The position numbers and the translations under genes are program-made. Shown here piece by piece: positions 45,544 through 53,358 of a stretch of 64,000 bases of DNA (within the stretch, counting starts at the first letter, position 1; the number at the start of each line of letters is the position of its first letter). This DNA is from Paenibacillus thalictri (lineage in GTDB: Bacteria; Bacillota; Bacilli; Paenibacillales; NBRC-103111), in assembly GCF_004307995.1 (NCBI RefSeq), contig NZ_SIRE01000004.1, positions 186,001 to 250,000 of the forward strand. Direction: 5' to 3'. The notes under the pieces were generated by a model. That model ran no database searches. It was given only the letters and a program-made list of their open reading frames with translations, and was not told the origin of the DNA.

Positions 45544-47136
45544 TTATTTCAAAATCCCCTGATCCTTCAGCTGCTTCGTGACGTTGTCGACGTAACCTTT
45601 CTGATTGAATTTGGAATCCAGCGTTTTGACGTAATTGTCCCAGTTAGCCAGCGATTCTTTGCCTGTAATGAATTTGAGCAGCATTTCGTTAACGTATTTT
45701 TCGCGGTCCTTAAACAGCGAATCATTGGTGTCCGGTACGACAAACCCGTTGGCGGTATTTGATTTGACGTATTTCTGATAAATTTTTTGGAACTCCTCGG
45801 TTCTCGGGTTTTGGAAATTGTAGTAGACGGCATCGTCGGCTTTGCGCGGCATTTTGTAATGTCCGGTCCACAAATATTTGTCATTGTCTTCCTTCGACGG
45901 CACCATACGAACGAGTTTACCGTCTTTCATGTCCCAGTTGATTCCTTTGATACCGTAGGAGAAATAAGGATAGGCGTCTTTATCGGTATACCAGTATGTC
46001 AGCATGTCGAAGATACGTTTCATTTTTTCCGGATCGGCGGCCGCTTTCTTGGAAATCGACCACATGTTGCTTTGCAAATTTTCGAGGCCCAATATTTGCT
46101 CGCCGGACGGCCCCTTCGGAGGCGCGATAGCGATCCAGTCCGGCACCTCGCCGCCGACTTCTTTCATTTTGTCCGTGGTGGCCGGCTCTAACGAGCGCCA
46201 GTCTCGGATAATGACGCCAACCTTGCCTTTGTAGAATTTCTGGGCAACCGCATTCGAATCGGAGATGGAAACCCAGTCCGGGTCGATGACTTTTTCCGAC
46301 ACCATTTTGTTCAGAAAGGTAACGGCTTCCTTCATCCGCGGATCGACGTTATCGATGACTAGTTTATTATCCTTAATGTCCACCGTATTCGGATTGACGC
46401 CAAACATCCACATGACCGTTTCGATGCCAAGCACCGCGTTTTGGTTTACAAACGAACCGTCCTTCAGCACCCCTGTGACAAACCCGTACGTATCGTCTTT
46501 GCCGTTGCCGTCCGGATCTTTGGTCGTAAACGCCTTCATGACCTCCAACAGTTCATCCGTCGTTGTCGGCACCTTCAGGTTCAGCTTCTTTAACCAGTCG
46601 TTGCGGATCCACCAGCCGTTGATGCCCTGTACCAGTTCATAACCCGGCGTACCGATCAGCTTGCCCTTGTATTTTAAAGCGTCCCAGGCGTTCGGTTTAA
46701 AATGGCCGTAAAATGTGTTGTATTTTTTCACGATGTCGTCCAGATCTGCCAATACGCCTTGGTCGTAATACTGCACCGCCGTCGTTTTATCCTTGAAAAA
46801 AATCATGTCGGGGATGTCGCCGGACGCAATTAACGTATTCAGCGTATTGTTCTCCTGCCCTGGCTGCGGTACCGTCATCTGCAGATCGATATTGGCCGAT
46901 TTCTCCAGCATCGCGCGGATCGGATCGTCCTCGGCTTTTGGCACCGGCGCGGTCTGGCTGTAAGAGCCGGCTTGAAACATCGTAATTTTCACTTTCTTGT
47001 CGGACGAACTGCCGGATGCCGCGCCTGAAGCTACGCCGCCCGTTCCCTCCGTTTTCCCGCCGCCGCAAGCGGAAAGCGCGACACTGCAGGAAAGTACGGC
47101 AGCCATAAACGATATAAGCGATTTTTTGTTCTTCAT
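45544..47136 (-). CDS. LplA-type extracellular sugar-binding lipoprotein
   Basis: The protein has 530 residues. The signal MKNKKSLISFMAAVLSC with VALSACGGGK is a lipobox. The body shows the LplA/YtcQ pattern: NIDLQMTVPQPGQENNTLNT, WWIRNDWLKKLNLKVPTTTD, FTTKDPDGNGKDDTYGFVTG and WIAIAPPKGPSGEQILGLEN. It binds an oligosaccharide or uronide-type ligand for the LplB/LplC permeases upstream. AAAGGAGAGG precedes the ATG. The palindromic element at 47165-47382 ends 28 bases before the start, so it forms the 5' leader of this gene, between permease and binding protein. Confidence 0.92.
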   Translation of the reverse strand: MKNKKSLISFMAAVLSCSVALSACGGGKTEGTGGVASGAASGSSSDKKVKITMFQAGSYSQTAPVPKAEDDPIRAMLEKSANIDLQMTVPQPGQENNTLNTLIASGDIPDMIFFKDKTTAVQYYDQGVLADLDDIVKKYNTFYGHFKPNAWDALKYKGKLIGTPGYELVQGINGWWIRNDWLKKLNLKVPTTTDELLEVMKAFTTKDPDGNGKDDTYGFVTGVLKDGSFVNQNAVLGIETVMWMFGVNPNTVDIKDNKLVIDNVDPRMKEAVTFLNKMVSEKVIDPDWVSISDSNAVAQKFYKGKVGVIIRDWRSLEPATTDKMKEVGGEVPDWIAIAPPKGPSGEQILGLENLQSNMWSISKKAAADPEKMKRIFDMLTYWYTDKDAYPYFSYGIKGINWDMKDGKLVRMVPSKEDNDKYLWTGHYKMPRKADDAVYYNFQNPRTEEFQKIYQKYVKSNTANGFVVPDTNDSLFKDREKYVNEMLLKFITGKESLANWDNYVKTLDSKFNQKGYVDNVTKQLKDQGILK

Positions 47137-47164
47137 GAGACCTCTCCTTTGATTTTATAATGAT

Positions 47165-47382
47165 GGAGTCTGCGGGACGGGAGCTTGCGAGCATGTATTC
47201 ATGAGCATGGCGATTACGGGAAGAGATGGTACTCCACCGCTCGTGAAAACCGTATTTTTTAGGAATTTACCTTGCGGTAAAAATACGGTTTTCAAGGCGG
47301 ACGTAAACTTTCTGTACCATTCTCTTCCCTCCATCACATTACGAATACATATTCAAAAATTGACTTCGTCCCGCACACTGCC
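47165..47382. repeat. Palindromic MITE-like element, copy B
   Basis: The ends GTCTGCGGGACGG and CGTCCCGCACAC are inverted. The centre is a perfect 15-bp stem, GAAAACCGTATTTTT at 47245-47259 against AAAAATACGGTTTTC at 47279-47293, with a 19-nt loop. It is inverted relative to copy A at 28409. The outer stem GGGAAGAGATGGTAC pairs with GTACCATTCTCTTCCC. It sits inside the permease-binding protein operon. Confidence 0.8.
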
Positions 47383-47396
47383 GCGATCACTTATGC

Positions 47397-48269
47397 CTAA
47401 CCTTTGATAGAACCGAGCAGGACTCCTTTGGTGAAATGCTTCTGGATAAACGGATACACAATGAGAATCGGCAGCGTCGACAGTACAACGGCAGCCATCT
47501 GCAGCGCCAATGTGCCGACAGGCTGGTCTTCGTTATTCAGATCGTTGCTGATCGCCTGCACGTTAAGCAAAATGTTGCGGAGCACGACCTGCAGCGGCAG
47601 CTGATCGGCTTTGTGAATGTACATGATGGCGTCGAAATACGAATTCCAATGCCATACTGCGTAAAACAACCCGATCGTCGCCATCACCGGCAGCGAAAGC
47701 GGCACGATAATTTTCATCAGAATGGTCATATCGCCGGAGCCGTCGACTCTTGCCGATTCTTCCAGCTCAACCGGCAGCTGCTCAAAAAATCCTTTCATAA
47801 TGACGAGATTAAAGGCGCTGAGCATCCCCGGCACGATCAGTGACCATACCGTATTCAGCAAGCCTAGATAACGTACAAGCAGGTAAGTGGGGATAAGTCC
47901 CCCAGAGAACAACATCGTGAATACGATATATAGCAGAAATGCGCTGCGTCCCGGCAAATATTTGCGCGACAGCGGGTACGCCGTGATTGCCGTGAAAAAT
48001 AAGCTGAGCGCGGTGCCGACAATCGTCCGGAACAACGTGACTTGGTAAGCCGCGCCAAGTCCATGGCTGCTGCCGAGCATTTCGCGGTAAGCACGCAGCG
48101 TGATCGTATCCGGGATGATGACGATGCCTTTGCGGACGATTTCCGCCTCCGGCGTCAGGGACATAATCGTCACATAAAGCAGCGGGAACAAACAGAAGAC
48201 GGACAATACGATCAACACGATATAAATGAACAGACCGCCTATTTTTTCACCTGGTGTCATGGTCAGCAT
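47397..48269 (-). CDS. Carbohydrate ABC transporter permease (LplC/YtcP type)
   Basis: The protein has 290 residues with six helices. The N-terminal MLTMTPGEKIGGLFIYIVLI, the loop PLLYVTIMSLTPEAEIVRKG and the EAA loop ELEESARVDGSGDMTILMKI fit the LplC type. The C-terminus IVYPFIQKHFTKGVLLGSIKG is almost the same as in the permease at 15601, so the two systems are paralogues. AGGAGG is nine bases before the ATG, after a hairpin array. The gene is followed by copy B of the palindromic element and then by the binding protein. Confidence 0.92.
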   Translation of the reverse strand: MLTMTPGEKIGGLFIYIVLIVLSVFCLFPLLYVTIMSLTPEAEIVRKGIVIIPDTITLRAYREMLGSSHGLGAAYQVTLFRTIVGTALSLFFTAITAYPLSRKYLPGRSAFLLYIVFTMLFSGGLIPTYLLVRYLGLLNTVWSLIVPGMLSAFNLVIMKGFFEQLPVELEESARVDGSGDMTILMKIIVPLSLPVMATIGLFYAVWHWNSYFDAIMYIHKADQLPLQVVLRNILLNVQAISNDLNNEDQPVGTLALQMAAVVLSTLPILIVYPFIQKHFTKGVLLGSIKG

Positions 48270-48286
48270 TAAATGTTCCTCCTAAG

Positions 48287-48347
48287 GGCTTTTCCGAAGG
48301 AAAAGCCTGCATCGTAAGTATGGACCGGGCTTTTCCTTCGGAAAAGC
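48287..48347. repeat. Two-hairpin array between permease genes
   Basis: GGCTTTTCC GAA GGAAAAGCC at 48287-48307 is followed after TGCATCGTAAGTATGGACC by GCTTTTCC TTC GGAAAAGC at 48329-48347. The spacer word TGCATCGTAAG recurs at 52028 in the fourth cassette, as does the hairpin sequence with small changes. Confidence 0.75.
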
Positions 48348-48355
48348 TCGCATCT

Positions 48356-49270
48356 CTACCATATTTGTCCGTCGAATTTTTTGGCGAGCTTATTGGCCAT
48401 AACCACAAGGATAAAACCAATCACCGCTTTAAACAGCCCGACGGCGGTCGCCAAACCGACCTTCAGCCGCTCCAGCCCTTCCCGGTACACCCAGGTGTCG
48501 ATAATGTCCACTTTGTCCGTGTTAAAAGCATTTTCCATCATATAAATCTGGTCGAATCCGGCGTCCAATATGTGGCTCAGCTTCATAATGAGCAGCATAA
48601 TCATCACAGTGCGGATGCCGGGTAAAGTGACATGCCACAGCTGCCTCCATTTCGAAGCGCCGTCCATCCGCGCGGCTTCGTACAAGCTAGGGTCAATCCC
48701 GGCGAGAGCAGCCAAATATAGGATTGCTCCCCAGCCGATTTCCTTCCACACATCGGAGGCAACCAGCAAAAATCGCGCGTAAGCCGGCTCAGTCAGAAAG
48801 GCGACCGGCTCCATGCCGTATTGTTTAAACAACAGATTGATGAACCCTTCCCCCGGCGCCAGTAAAGCGACCAGCAGCCCATACACGATCACCCAGGATA
48901 AAAAATGCGGCATATACGTAATGGTCTGCACGAATCGTTTAAACCAGTTGACGCGTACTTCATTCAGCAGCAGCGCCAGCACAATCGGCGCCGGGAACCC
49001 ATAGACCAGCTTATACAGCGAGATCAGCACCGTATTGCTCATAATGTCCCAGAAATAAACGCCGTAAATAAAATCTTTAAAATTTTTCAAACCCGCCCAC
49101 GGACTGTCCCAAATGCCGACGGACAGATTATAGTCCTTAAAGGCGATCACGATGCCCGCCATAGGAACATACTTGAACAAGCTGAAGTATAGCAGACCGG
49201 GGATAAGCAATACGTACATCATCTTGTACCGGGCTGCCGTTTTTGCGATGGCTTTCATCGTCATTCCCAT
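48356..49270 (-). CDS. Sugar ABC transporter permease (LplB/YteP type)
   Basis: The protein has 304 residues with six helices. YVLLIPGLLYFSLFKYVPMA and MAGIVIAFKDYNLSVGIWDS are the LplB/YteP signature; the EAA loop PSLYEAARMDGASKWRQLWH is standard. AAAGGTG lies before ATG 49270. It is the first gene of the third cassette, preceded by an 800-base spacer. Partner of the LplC-type permease encoded next, after a hairpin array. Confidence 0.92.
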   Translation of the reverse strand: MGMTMKAIAKTAARYKMMYVLLIPGLLYFSLFKYVPMAGIVIAFKDYNLSVGIWDSPWAGLKNFKDFIYGVYFWDIMSNTVLISLYKLVYGFPAPIVLALLLNEVRVNWFKRFVQTITYMPHFLSWVIVYGLLVALLAPGEGFINLLFKQYGMEPVAFLTEPAYARFLLVASDVWKEIGWGAILYLAALAGIDPSLYEAARMDGASKWRQLWHVTLPGIRTVMIMLLIMKLSHILDAGFDQIYMMENAFNTDKVDIIDTWVYREGLERLKVGLATAVGLFKAVIGFILVVMANKLAKKFDGQIW

Positions 49271-49931
49271 TCAATCACCTTTTGTTTGTTGTTGGTGACT
49301 TTATCATAGCGGAGATGAAAGCGTTGTATTTCTGATATTTTTCGATGTTGTTTTAAAATTTATGGATTCCGACTGTCCATTCATTGTGCGTAGCCCAATA
49401 TGCGATCAGAGCCTGCCCCTCTAACAGACATGGGAGACGCTATGTAAACAAAATCAGAGGTTTGCCAAATGGAAGGGACACCAGAGTCCTTATGTTGCCT
49501 ATCACTTGTGGTTTCCCTGATTTTTTGAGCGAATAGGCGCGTCCCTGTCCGTTAAAATAGCAAACCTCGACTTTTTTGCCGAATAAGCTCGCTCATGTCC
49601 ATTAGCGTTGGGCCGCGACGATTCGTATGTGAATGGTCTTCAGAGCTGCTATTCGGCGGCCTCCTCATAGGGTCCAGATGGAATCGCACAGGCACAGTAC
49701 TGACGTTAAGTCCTGTCCGTTAGCCATCCTCACTGAAATTCCGGATCGTTCTACTAGGCCAAGAAAGAGATATTTTTCCGTACAAAAGACTACTGCCTCC
49801 GTAAATTTCGGAATAGGCCTACGTTTTGAAGCGATACGTAGAAAAGAGTCCTTGCCACGGATAAACTTTGTCAGTTGGACAAAGCTATTTGTCCGTTTAT
49901 GTTGCAGTTCAGTGTAACTCGTCCCCGAACT
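49271..49931. other. Long spacer with degenerate short repeats, no gene
   Basis: No reading frame with a credible ribosome binding site was seen. The word CCTGTCCGTTA occurs twice (49544-49554 and 49712-49722), and related units (GCGAATAGGCGCGTC then CCTGTCCGTTA, and CCGAATAAGCTCGCTC then ATGTCCATTA) lie about 50 bases apart. It may be the decayed remains of a repeat or gene. TGAAAGCGTT near 49309 resembles half of a CcpA site. Confidence 0.4.
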
Positions 49932-49980
49932 AAAAAAACCTCCGGCACAGACATGATGCCATATGTCTGTACTGAAGGTT
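49932..49980 (-). terminator. Intrinsic terminator after the KDGal kinase gene
   Basis: On the minus strand AACCTTCAGTACAGACAT pairs with ATGTCTGTGCCGGAGGTT across a short loop and is followed by seven U. It is about 100 bases past the kinase stop. Confidence 0.85.
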
Positions 49981-50015
49981 GGGATGAATCCTCGTGTTCA
50001 GGTTTCGCCGCGCGG

Positions 50016-50070
50016 GGTTCGACCACTGCCATGCGACGCCGTGACGCGTGCTCTGGATTCGCGCGCGTTG
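50016..50070 (+). repeat. 56-base repeat, copy 2 (other copy at 26674)
   Basis: GGTTCGACC at 50016-50024 and GGATTCGCGCGCGTTG at 50055-50070 match the minus-strand copy at 26674-26729, with 30 instead of 31 bases between. It lies between the kinase stop and its terminator. Confidence 0.5.
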
Positions 50071-50082
50071 GAAACTGCGGTA

Positions 50083-51066
50083 CTAGGCTTGCTCCGCGTA
50101 CTGCTTGTAGATAGCCACCGCGCCTTTGGCGCTTAGCAGGTCGGATTGCTCGTCCGAGATGACGTCGACCGTGAGAGCCGGGTACGTTTCCCTTAAGACC
50201 GGCGCAAATATCGACGGGAACAGTTCTTTGCCGTACAATACAATCCGCTTGGTGCCGGGAACGATCATTTCGCCGACCATCTGCAGATCAAGTGCCAGCA
50301 GCGTGCCAAGGAAGAAGCTGGATGCCTCCTGCTTGCTCCTTTTTTCCATTGTGTCCAGCACACGGGTGGAAAAGAGCGCCCGGCCGAAGCCGGTATGCTT
50401 TGCAATCTGCAGCCCTTCGCGTACGCGAGCCATGTCAGGCATGATCTCTTCTACCGGCAGCAGACTGCTTTTGAGGATCGTATTTTGCGAAACCGCCATC
50501 ATCAGTTCGCCCGTAATCGCCGTCCTGCAGCCCGTAATGCTGCCCTCTTCAAGCAAAATACATTTGTGGTGGGAGCCATAATGCATAAACAGAACCGACT
50601 CGTTCCGCTTATCGCCCAGACTGTCCAAATAACCGAAAATTTCCGCCTCTTCCCCGCGCATCATATCTTTGTCCTGCAGCCGGGTATCCGCCTGAAATCC
50701 GGTTTTGACACCAGGGATAAAAACAAACGGCCGGTCCGTAATCCCCGGAAAAACCTGGCGCACAAGCTGTGAGGCAAGCTGGTCCGCGTTCATCGGCGCT
50801 TCGAGATGCGGAATTTCATATAAGCCCATATTGGAGGAAATCATGCCGGACGCCACCGCCGCATCGATCCGATCGGCAGCGATCCCCGTTTGCTTCAGCA
50901 GCTCGTCGACGCATTCTTTTAACGCACGCTCCAATACGTCCTTGCTTCCGGTCATCGCAACATCTCTTGCCCCTACTTGGCGTTTGGCCGAGGCGATAAT
51001 CGTCTCGCCGTCCGTCAGGCGAATCCGGCTTGTTGTTGTTCCTGCGTCTATGACAAATAACAGCAT
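50083..51066 (-). CDS. dgoK: 2-dehydro-3-deoxygalactonokinase
   Basis: The protein has 327 residues. LLFVIDAGTTTSRIRLTDGE is the N-terminal phosphate loop of DgoK-type kinases; MISSNMGLYEIPHLEAPMNA, FVFIPGVKTGF and MRGEEAEIFGYL (MRGEE is very typical of DgoK) leave little doubt. It phosphorylates 2-keto-3-deoxygalactonate in the De Ley-Doudoroff route. ATG 51066 follows GAGGAG at nine bases. It is the last gene of the fourth cassette. The dehydratase at 59550 could supply its substrate and the DapA-family protein at 60753 could be an aldolase; no classic DgoA aldolase is visible. Confidence 0.9.
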   Translation of the reverse strand: MLLFVIDAGTTTSRIRLTDGETIIASAKRQVGARDVAMTGSKDVLERALKECVDELLKQTGIAADRIDAAVASGMISSNMGLYEIPHLEAPMNADQLASQLVRQVFPGITDRPFVFIPGVKTGFQADTRLQDKDMMRGEEAEIFGYLDSLGDKRNESVLFMHYGSHHKCILLEEGSITGCRTAITGELMMAVSQNTILKSSLLPVEEIMPDMARVREGLQIAKHTGFGRALFSTRVLDTMEKRSKQEASSFFLGTLLALDLQMVGEMIVPGTKRIVLYGKELFPSIFAPVLRETYPALTVDVISDEQSDLLSAKGAVAIYKQYAEQA

Positions 51067-51091
51067 GTTGTTGTTCTCCTCGCTTTGTCTT

Positions 51092-51991
51092 TTATCCCTT
51101 AATCCCGGAGCTTGTAACCCCTTCAACCACATAACGCTGACCGAGCAAAAACACGATAATGATCGGAATGATGCTTGCCGACGCGGCCGCCATCATCCCG
51201 TTGTAGTCGATGTTGCTTTCCAGCACGAATTTGTTGAGTCCAAGCGGAATCGTGTACAACTTCTGGCTGTTGAGAAAAATTAGCGGGTTTTCGTAATCGT
51301 TCCAGTTCCAAGTGAAATCCAGAATCATAAACGAAGCGATCACCGGCTTAGCCAGCGGCAGCATAATTTTCCACCAGATGTAGAAGTGATTCGCGCCGTC
51401 TACCTTCGCCGCTTGGATCAGCTCATTCGGGAACGACACAAAAAACTGCCGCATCAAAAACACCCCGAACACACTGAAGCACTGCGGCAAAATAAGCGCC
51501 CAATGGGTATTATAAATCCCCATCCAATCGAACATGATGAACTTCGGCACAAACAAAATTTGATTGGGTACCATCATCATCGAAATGTACAGCAGAAAAA
51601 ACGCATCCCGGCCCTTGTACTCCAGCTTGGCAAAGCTGTATGCGGCAAGGCTGCTTAAAAAAGCGGCCAAAATAACCGGGATCAAGGTTACTTTCAGCGA
51701 GTTCAAGTAATAAGTGATAAACGAGTCGCTTCCCGACCAGACGTTGATATGATGTTTGAAATCAAATGTAGCGGGAATCCACTGCACCGGGTAATTAAAC
51801 ACATCCGACGCCTTTTTAAACGAAGTCGAGATCATCCATATAAAAGGGATAATCATCTCGACGGCGATCACGAGCATGACAATGGTCAAAATCCACTTGC
51901 CCAAAAGCCTGGCAGCGGACAATTTGTCCTTTTGGGCCGCGTTTCGTTTCGCCGCCGGTTTCGAGCTTACTTCTATTGTATTTGCAGGCAT
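51092..51991 (-). CDS. Carbohydrate ABC transporter permease (MalG type)
   Basis: The protein has 299 residues after choosing ATG 51991, which has AGGAGG seven bases upstream; the reading frame continues upstream through the hairpin array but has no site there. Six helices; MIIPFIWMISTSFKKASDV, MMMVPNQILFVPKFIMFDWM, and the EAA loop FPNELIQAAKVDGANHFYIW. The C-terminus RYVVEGVTSSGIKG is typical. It pairs with the MalF-like permease upstream. 25 bases separate its stop from the kinase start. Confidence 0.92.
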   Translation of the reverse strand: MPANTIEVSSKPAAKRNAAQKDKLSAARLLGKWILTIVMLVIAVEMIIPFIWMISTSFKKASDVFNYPVQWIPATFDFKHHINVWSGSDSFITYYLNSLKVTLIPVILAAFLSSLAAYSFAKLEYKGRDAFFLLYISMMMVPNQILFVPKFIMFDWMGIYNTHWALILPQCFSVFGVFLMRQFFVSFPNELIQAAKVDGANHFYIWWKIMLPLAKPVIASFMILDFTWNWNDYENPLIFLNSQKLYTIPLGLNKFVLESNIDYNGMMAAASASIIPIIIVFLLGQRYVVEGVTSSGIKG

Positions 51992-52006
51992 GGCGTTCCT
52001 CCTAAG

Positions 52007-52103
52007 AGCTTTTCCGTAGGAAAAGCTTGCATCGTAAGCATAGACTGAGCTTTGCGAAGCAAAGCTGACTTCGTAAGCGATTCTGAGCTTTGCGAAGCAA
52101 AGC
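52007..52103. repeat. Three-hairpin array between permease genes
   Basis: AGCTTTTCC GTA GGAAAAGCT at 52007-52027, AGCTTTGC GAA GCAAAGCT at 52048-52066 and AGCTTTGC GAA GCAAAGC at 52086-52103. Spacers TGCATCGTAAGCATAGACTG and GACTTCGTAAGCGATTCTG are alike. The period is about 39 bases. The unit is the same as in the 48287 array. Confidence 0.8.
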
Positions 52104-52111
52104 ACTTTGTT

Positions 52112-52990
52112 TTAATAATGCACCCACCGTTTTTGGCCTTGCCACTGGATGACCGTTACAATCATAATCATCACAAACAGCACCAACGACATAACGGACG
52201 CGTAGCCCATGTCGTAGAACCGGAACGCGGTGGTGTAAATGTAATAACCCAGCACCGTGGTCGAATCCCCCGGTCCGCCCTGGGTCAAGGCATTTACGAT
52301 GCCAAACACCTTAAACGAACCGATGATCCCCGTCACCAACAAAAAGAAAGTACCCGGAGACAGTAGCGGAAACGTGATATAGGTGAATTTTTGCCAGCCC
52401 TTGGCCCCGTCCACTTCCGCCGCTTCGTACAAGTCCCGCGGAATTCCCTGTAGATGCGCGAGGTAGATAATCGTGTTGAAACCGATATGCGACCAAATGT
52501 AAATGATGATCAGAGCCGGCAGCGCCCACTTCGTACTGGCCAGCCACATCGGCGGGTTATCGACGCCAAACGCCTTGAGGAATCCGTTCAGCGGGCCTCT
52601 GCGCGGCTCGTACAGCAGCATCCAGACAAAAGCGACGGCGATTCCGTTCGTGACATAAGGTATAAAGAACATCGCGCGCAGCGTTTTTTGAATAAACACC
52701 TTATCGTTCAGCACTACCGATACGATAAGCGCCAGTGCGACGGCCAGCGGCACCCCAATCACCGTGTACATGACATTGTTTTTCAGTGATTTCCAGAACG
52801 TCTCGTCGCCTGCCAGTTGGGCGAACTTCTCCAGCCCGACGAATTTCATCTCCGCAAGTCCGGCCATATGGTTCCATTCCATAAAACATAAGGCGAATGC
52901 AAAAAGACACGGGATCAGCATAAACACCGTGATTCCGATCAGGTTGGGAGCGATAAATAAATAGCCCAGCAGTTTCTCTTGTTTGTTCAC
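52112..52990 (-). CDS. Sugar ABC transporter permease (MalF/UgpA type)
   Basis: The protein has 292 residues and six helices. GYLFIAPNLIGITVFMLIPC, FVWMLLYEPRRGPLNGFLKA and the EAA loop DLYEAAEVDGAKGWQKFTYI mark it as the MalF-like member. GGGAGGG lies before the ATG 52990. The binding protein gene is 368 bases upstream, separated by terminator-like hairpins, so its expression may be lower than that of the binding protein. Confidence 0.92.
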   Translation of the reverse strand: MNKQEKLLGYLFIAPNLIGITVFMLIPCLFAFALCFMEWNHMAGLAEMKFVGLEKFAQLAGDETFWKSLKNNVMYTVIGVPLAVALALIVSVVLNDKVFIQKTLRAMFFIPYVTNGIAVAFVWMLLYEPRRGPLNGFLKAFGVDNPPMWLASTKWALPALIIIYIWSHIGFNTIIYLAHLQGIPRDLYEAAEVDGAKGWQKFTYITFPLLSPGTFFLLVTGIIGSFKVFGIVNALTQGGPGDSTTVLGYYIYTTAFRFYDMGYASVMSLVLFVMIMIVTVIQWQGQKRWVHY

Positions 52991-53110
52991 AATCAGCCCT
53001 CCCTTGGTTTATTTCTATGGTAGCATCGCCCGAGAACGGCTGAAAATGAACATCGTTTTGAAATAAGGGGTAAAATATTTAGAAGTGGCGGCTATTTTGT
53101 CAACGCATTC

Positions 53111-53274
53111 GTTGACACTTGGATTAGGTATGTTACGATGAAAGCAAGTATAAAATAACAAAGAGAGCCGTGCTGGAACATGACTCTCTCGTGACAAGCG
53201 GTGGAAGCCGCGGCGCACATAAGCGAAACCTACGCGGAAACCACCGGGGCTCTAACCTTAACGGTGGTTTTTCC
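53111..53274 (+). ncRNA. Candidate structured RNA with promoter and terminator
   Basis: On the plus strand TTGACA (53112) and TACGAT (about 16 bases on) form a promoter. The transcript would hold hairpin AGAGAG/CTCTCT (53162-53189), a GCGGTGG segment and a terminator hairpin AAACCACCG (53238-53246) with CGGTGGTTT (53262-53270). CGGTGG also occurs at 53199-53204 and can pair with the same CCACCG, an antiterminator-like choice. The words GGTGGAAGCCGCGG resemble the T-box sequence with one inserted base. It is short for a T-box and no plus gene follows. Confidence 0.4.
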
Positions 53275-53290
53275 ATTTGCGCCTACAAAT

Positions 53291-53335
53291 AAAAAAACAG
53301 AACCGCAACTCGATTGCTGCGGCTCTGTCCTTTTT
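53291..53335 (-). terminator. Intrinsic terminator after the binding protein gene
   Basis: ACAGAACCGCA pairs with TGCGGCTCTGT; on the minus strand it ends in TTTTTTT, on the plus strand in CCTTTTT. It lies 24 bases past the binding protein stop and could partly terminate or stabilise the transcript. Confidence 0.85.
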
Positions 53336-53358
53336 CATTTCACCAATGACGCCTTGCT

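Noticed and set aside
49308..49321. A CcpA (cre) site upstream of the third cassette
   Set aside because: TGAAAGCGTTGTAT matches the first half of the consensus but lacks the closing CA. It is suggestive but not enough to call.
53199..53212. A true T-box riboswitch
   Set aside because: Only the core-like word GGTGGAAGCCGCGG is present with an extra base, the leader is far too short for the usual stem I and no tRNA-related gene follows. I kept it as a candidate RNA only.
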